From Blastococcus sp. URHD0036 (GTDB lineage: Bacteria; Actinomycetota; Actinomycetes; Mycobacteriales; Geodermatophilaceae): DNA of 64,000 bases. The position numbers and the translations under genes are program-made. The DNA lies in assembly GCF_000701365.1 (NCBI RefSeq), contig NZ_JNIK01000017.1, positions 310,001 through 374,000 of the forward strand. The letters run 5' to 3'. The stretch's first letter is position 1, and each line of letters starts with the position of its first letter. Below are positions 63,515-64,000 of the stretch, piece by piece. A model generated the notes under the pieces. That model was given only the letters and a program-made list of their open reading frames with translations, was not told the DNA's origin and did no database searches.

Positions 63515-64000
63515 GTGTCCGCTCTCGACCGGTTCTCCGAGGCCACCCGCGCGTGGTTCACCGGTGCCTTCGCCGAGCCCACGGCGGCCCAGGAGGGCGC
63601 CTGGACGGCGATCAGCTCCGGTGGGCACGCCCTGGTCGTCGCGCCCACCGGGTCGGGCAAGACCCTCGCCGCGTTCCTCTGGTCGCTGGACCGGCTGGCC
63701 AGCAGCCCGCCGCCGGAGGAGCCGATCCGCCGCTGCCGGGTCCTCTACGTCTCCCCCCTCAAGGCGCTGGCGGTCGACGTCGAGCGCAACCTGCGCGCCC
63801 CCCTGACGGGCATCGGCCAGGCGGCGCTGCGGCTGGGCCTCCCCCGGCCGGAGATCACCGTGGGCATCCGCTCGGGCGACACCTCCGCCGAGGAGCGCCG
63901 GGTCTTCGCCCGCCGTCCGCCCGACATCCTCATCACCACACCCGAGTCGCTGTTCCTCATGCTCACCAGCCAGGCCCGCGAGGCGCTGCGCGGGGTCGAG
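63515..64000 (+). CDS. lhr: Lhr-type ATP-dependent DNA helicase (3' part outside window)
   Basis: First 162 residues of a large DExH helicase. VVAPTGSGKTLAAFLWSLDRL carries Walker A at 43-50, VLYVSPLKALAVDVERNL is motif Ia, GIRSGDTSAEERRVFARRPPDILITTPESLFLML is motifs Ib/TTPESL, as in Lhr (large helicase-related) proteins. The usual Lhr is about 1,500 residues, so most of the gene lies beyond position 64000. A GACACT hexamer ends six bases before the GTG at 63515, hinting at a leaderless mRNA. Divergent from ppk2. Confidence 0.88.
   Translation, partial: MSALDRFSEATRAWFTGAFAEPTAAQEGAWTAISSGGHALVVAPTGSGKTLAAFLWSLDRLASSPPPEEPIRRCRVLYVSPLKALAVDVERNLRAPLTGIGQAALRLGLPRPEITVGIRSGDTSAEERRVFARRPPDILITTPESLFLMLTSQAREALRGVE

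Overview
The window is a very GC-rich chromosomal segment from a high-GC Gram-positive bacterium. GTG starts are frequent. The SOS boxes are of mycobacterial type, ribonucleotide reduction is by a B12-dependent enzyme beside nrdR, and the marker clusters nrdJ-nrdR-LysM-lexA, recA-recX-DUF3046, miaB-gluABCD and dapF-miaA are typical of Actinobacteria. The density of -10-only (leaderless) starts fits too. I infer Actinomycetota, most likely Geodermatophilaceae (Blastococcus, Geodermatophilus or Modestobacter); the genus is not proven by anything seen here. I see no tRNA, rRNA, CRISPR array, prophage or insertion sequence.

Layout. 1-7.0 kb: a minus-strand sugar or polyol uptake locus (ROK regulator, alpha/beta hydrolase, ABC ATPase, permease, binding lipoprotein, MocA-type oxidoreductase running off the edge). 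7.1-19.2 kb: single genes and short pairs: type II NADH dehydrogenase, SDRs, cytoplasmic HtrA-like protease, diguanylate cyclase, FAD oxidoreductase, WYL regulator with a divergent DinB protein, secreted ScyD-like propeller, coiled-coil protein, DUF1275 protein and a dienelactone-hydrolase-like protein. 19.3-22.7 kb: two tandem Aur1/Ipt1-type PAP2 paralogs, the second translationally coupled to an unidentified polytopic membrane protein. 23.0-24.7 kb: NAD(P)HX dehydratase with a histidine phosphatase. 24.8-27.5 kb: LuxR regulator divergent from a flavin oxidase. 27.6-32.8 kb: a phenylalanine/tyrosine catabolic operon (hppD, hmgA, fahA, phhA) divergent from an AsnC/Lrp regulator.

32.9-35.5 kb: DUF2252 protein and small membrane proteins. 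35.6-41.8 kb: the nrdR-nrdJ unit with tandem NrdR boxes, then a hypothetical gene, a LysM membrane protein and divergent lexA, with two SOS boxes between the last two. This is the arrangement known for SOS division inhibitors (YneA, DivS, ChiZ). 41.8-47.9 kb: membrane/secreted esterase-like protein, PAP2 phosphatase, hflX, and an ABC exporter pair. 47.9-53.7 kb: dapF, miaA and a LigB-like gene linked by GTGA overlaps, then a DUF349 protein and miaB. 53.8-57.1 kb: gluABCD glutamate-type ABC importer. 57.3-60.1 kb: recA-recX (recA under an SOS box), DUF3046 and a 35-residue membrane ORF. 60.1-64 kb: MFS exporter, acyl-CoA dehydrogenase, PPK2 and the start of an Lhr-type helicase.

Convergent gene pairs are repeatedly separated by long perfect hairpins that look like bidirectional terminators. 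Several genes have a TANNNT -10 hexamer about six bases before the start codon, indicating leaderless transcripts. I did not find a clearly undescribed multi-gene system. The best candidates for a closer look are the PAP2-PAP2-membrane-protein cluster, the lexA/LysM SOS checkpoint with its inserted hypothetical gene, and the LigB-like protein that seems to have lost a metal-binding histidine.
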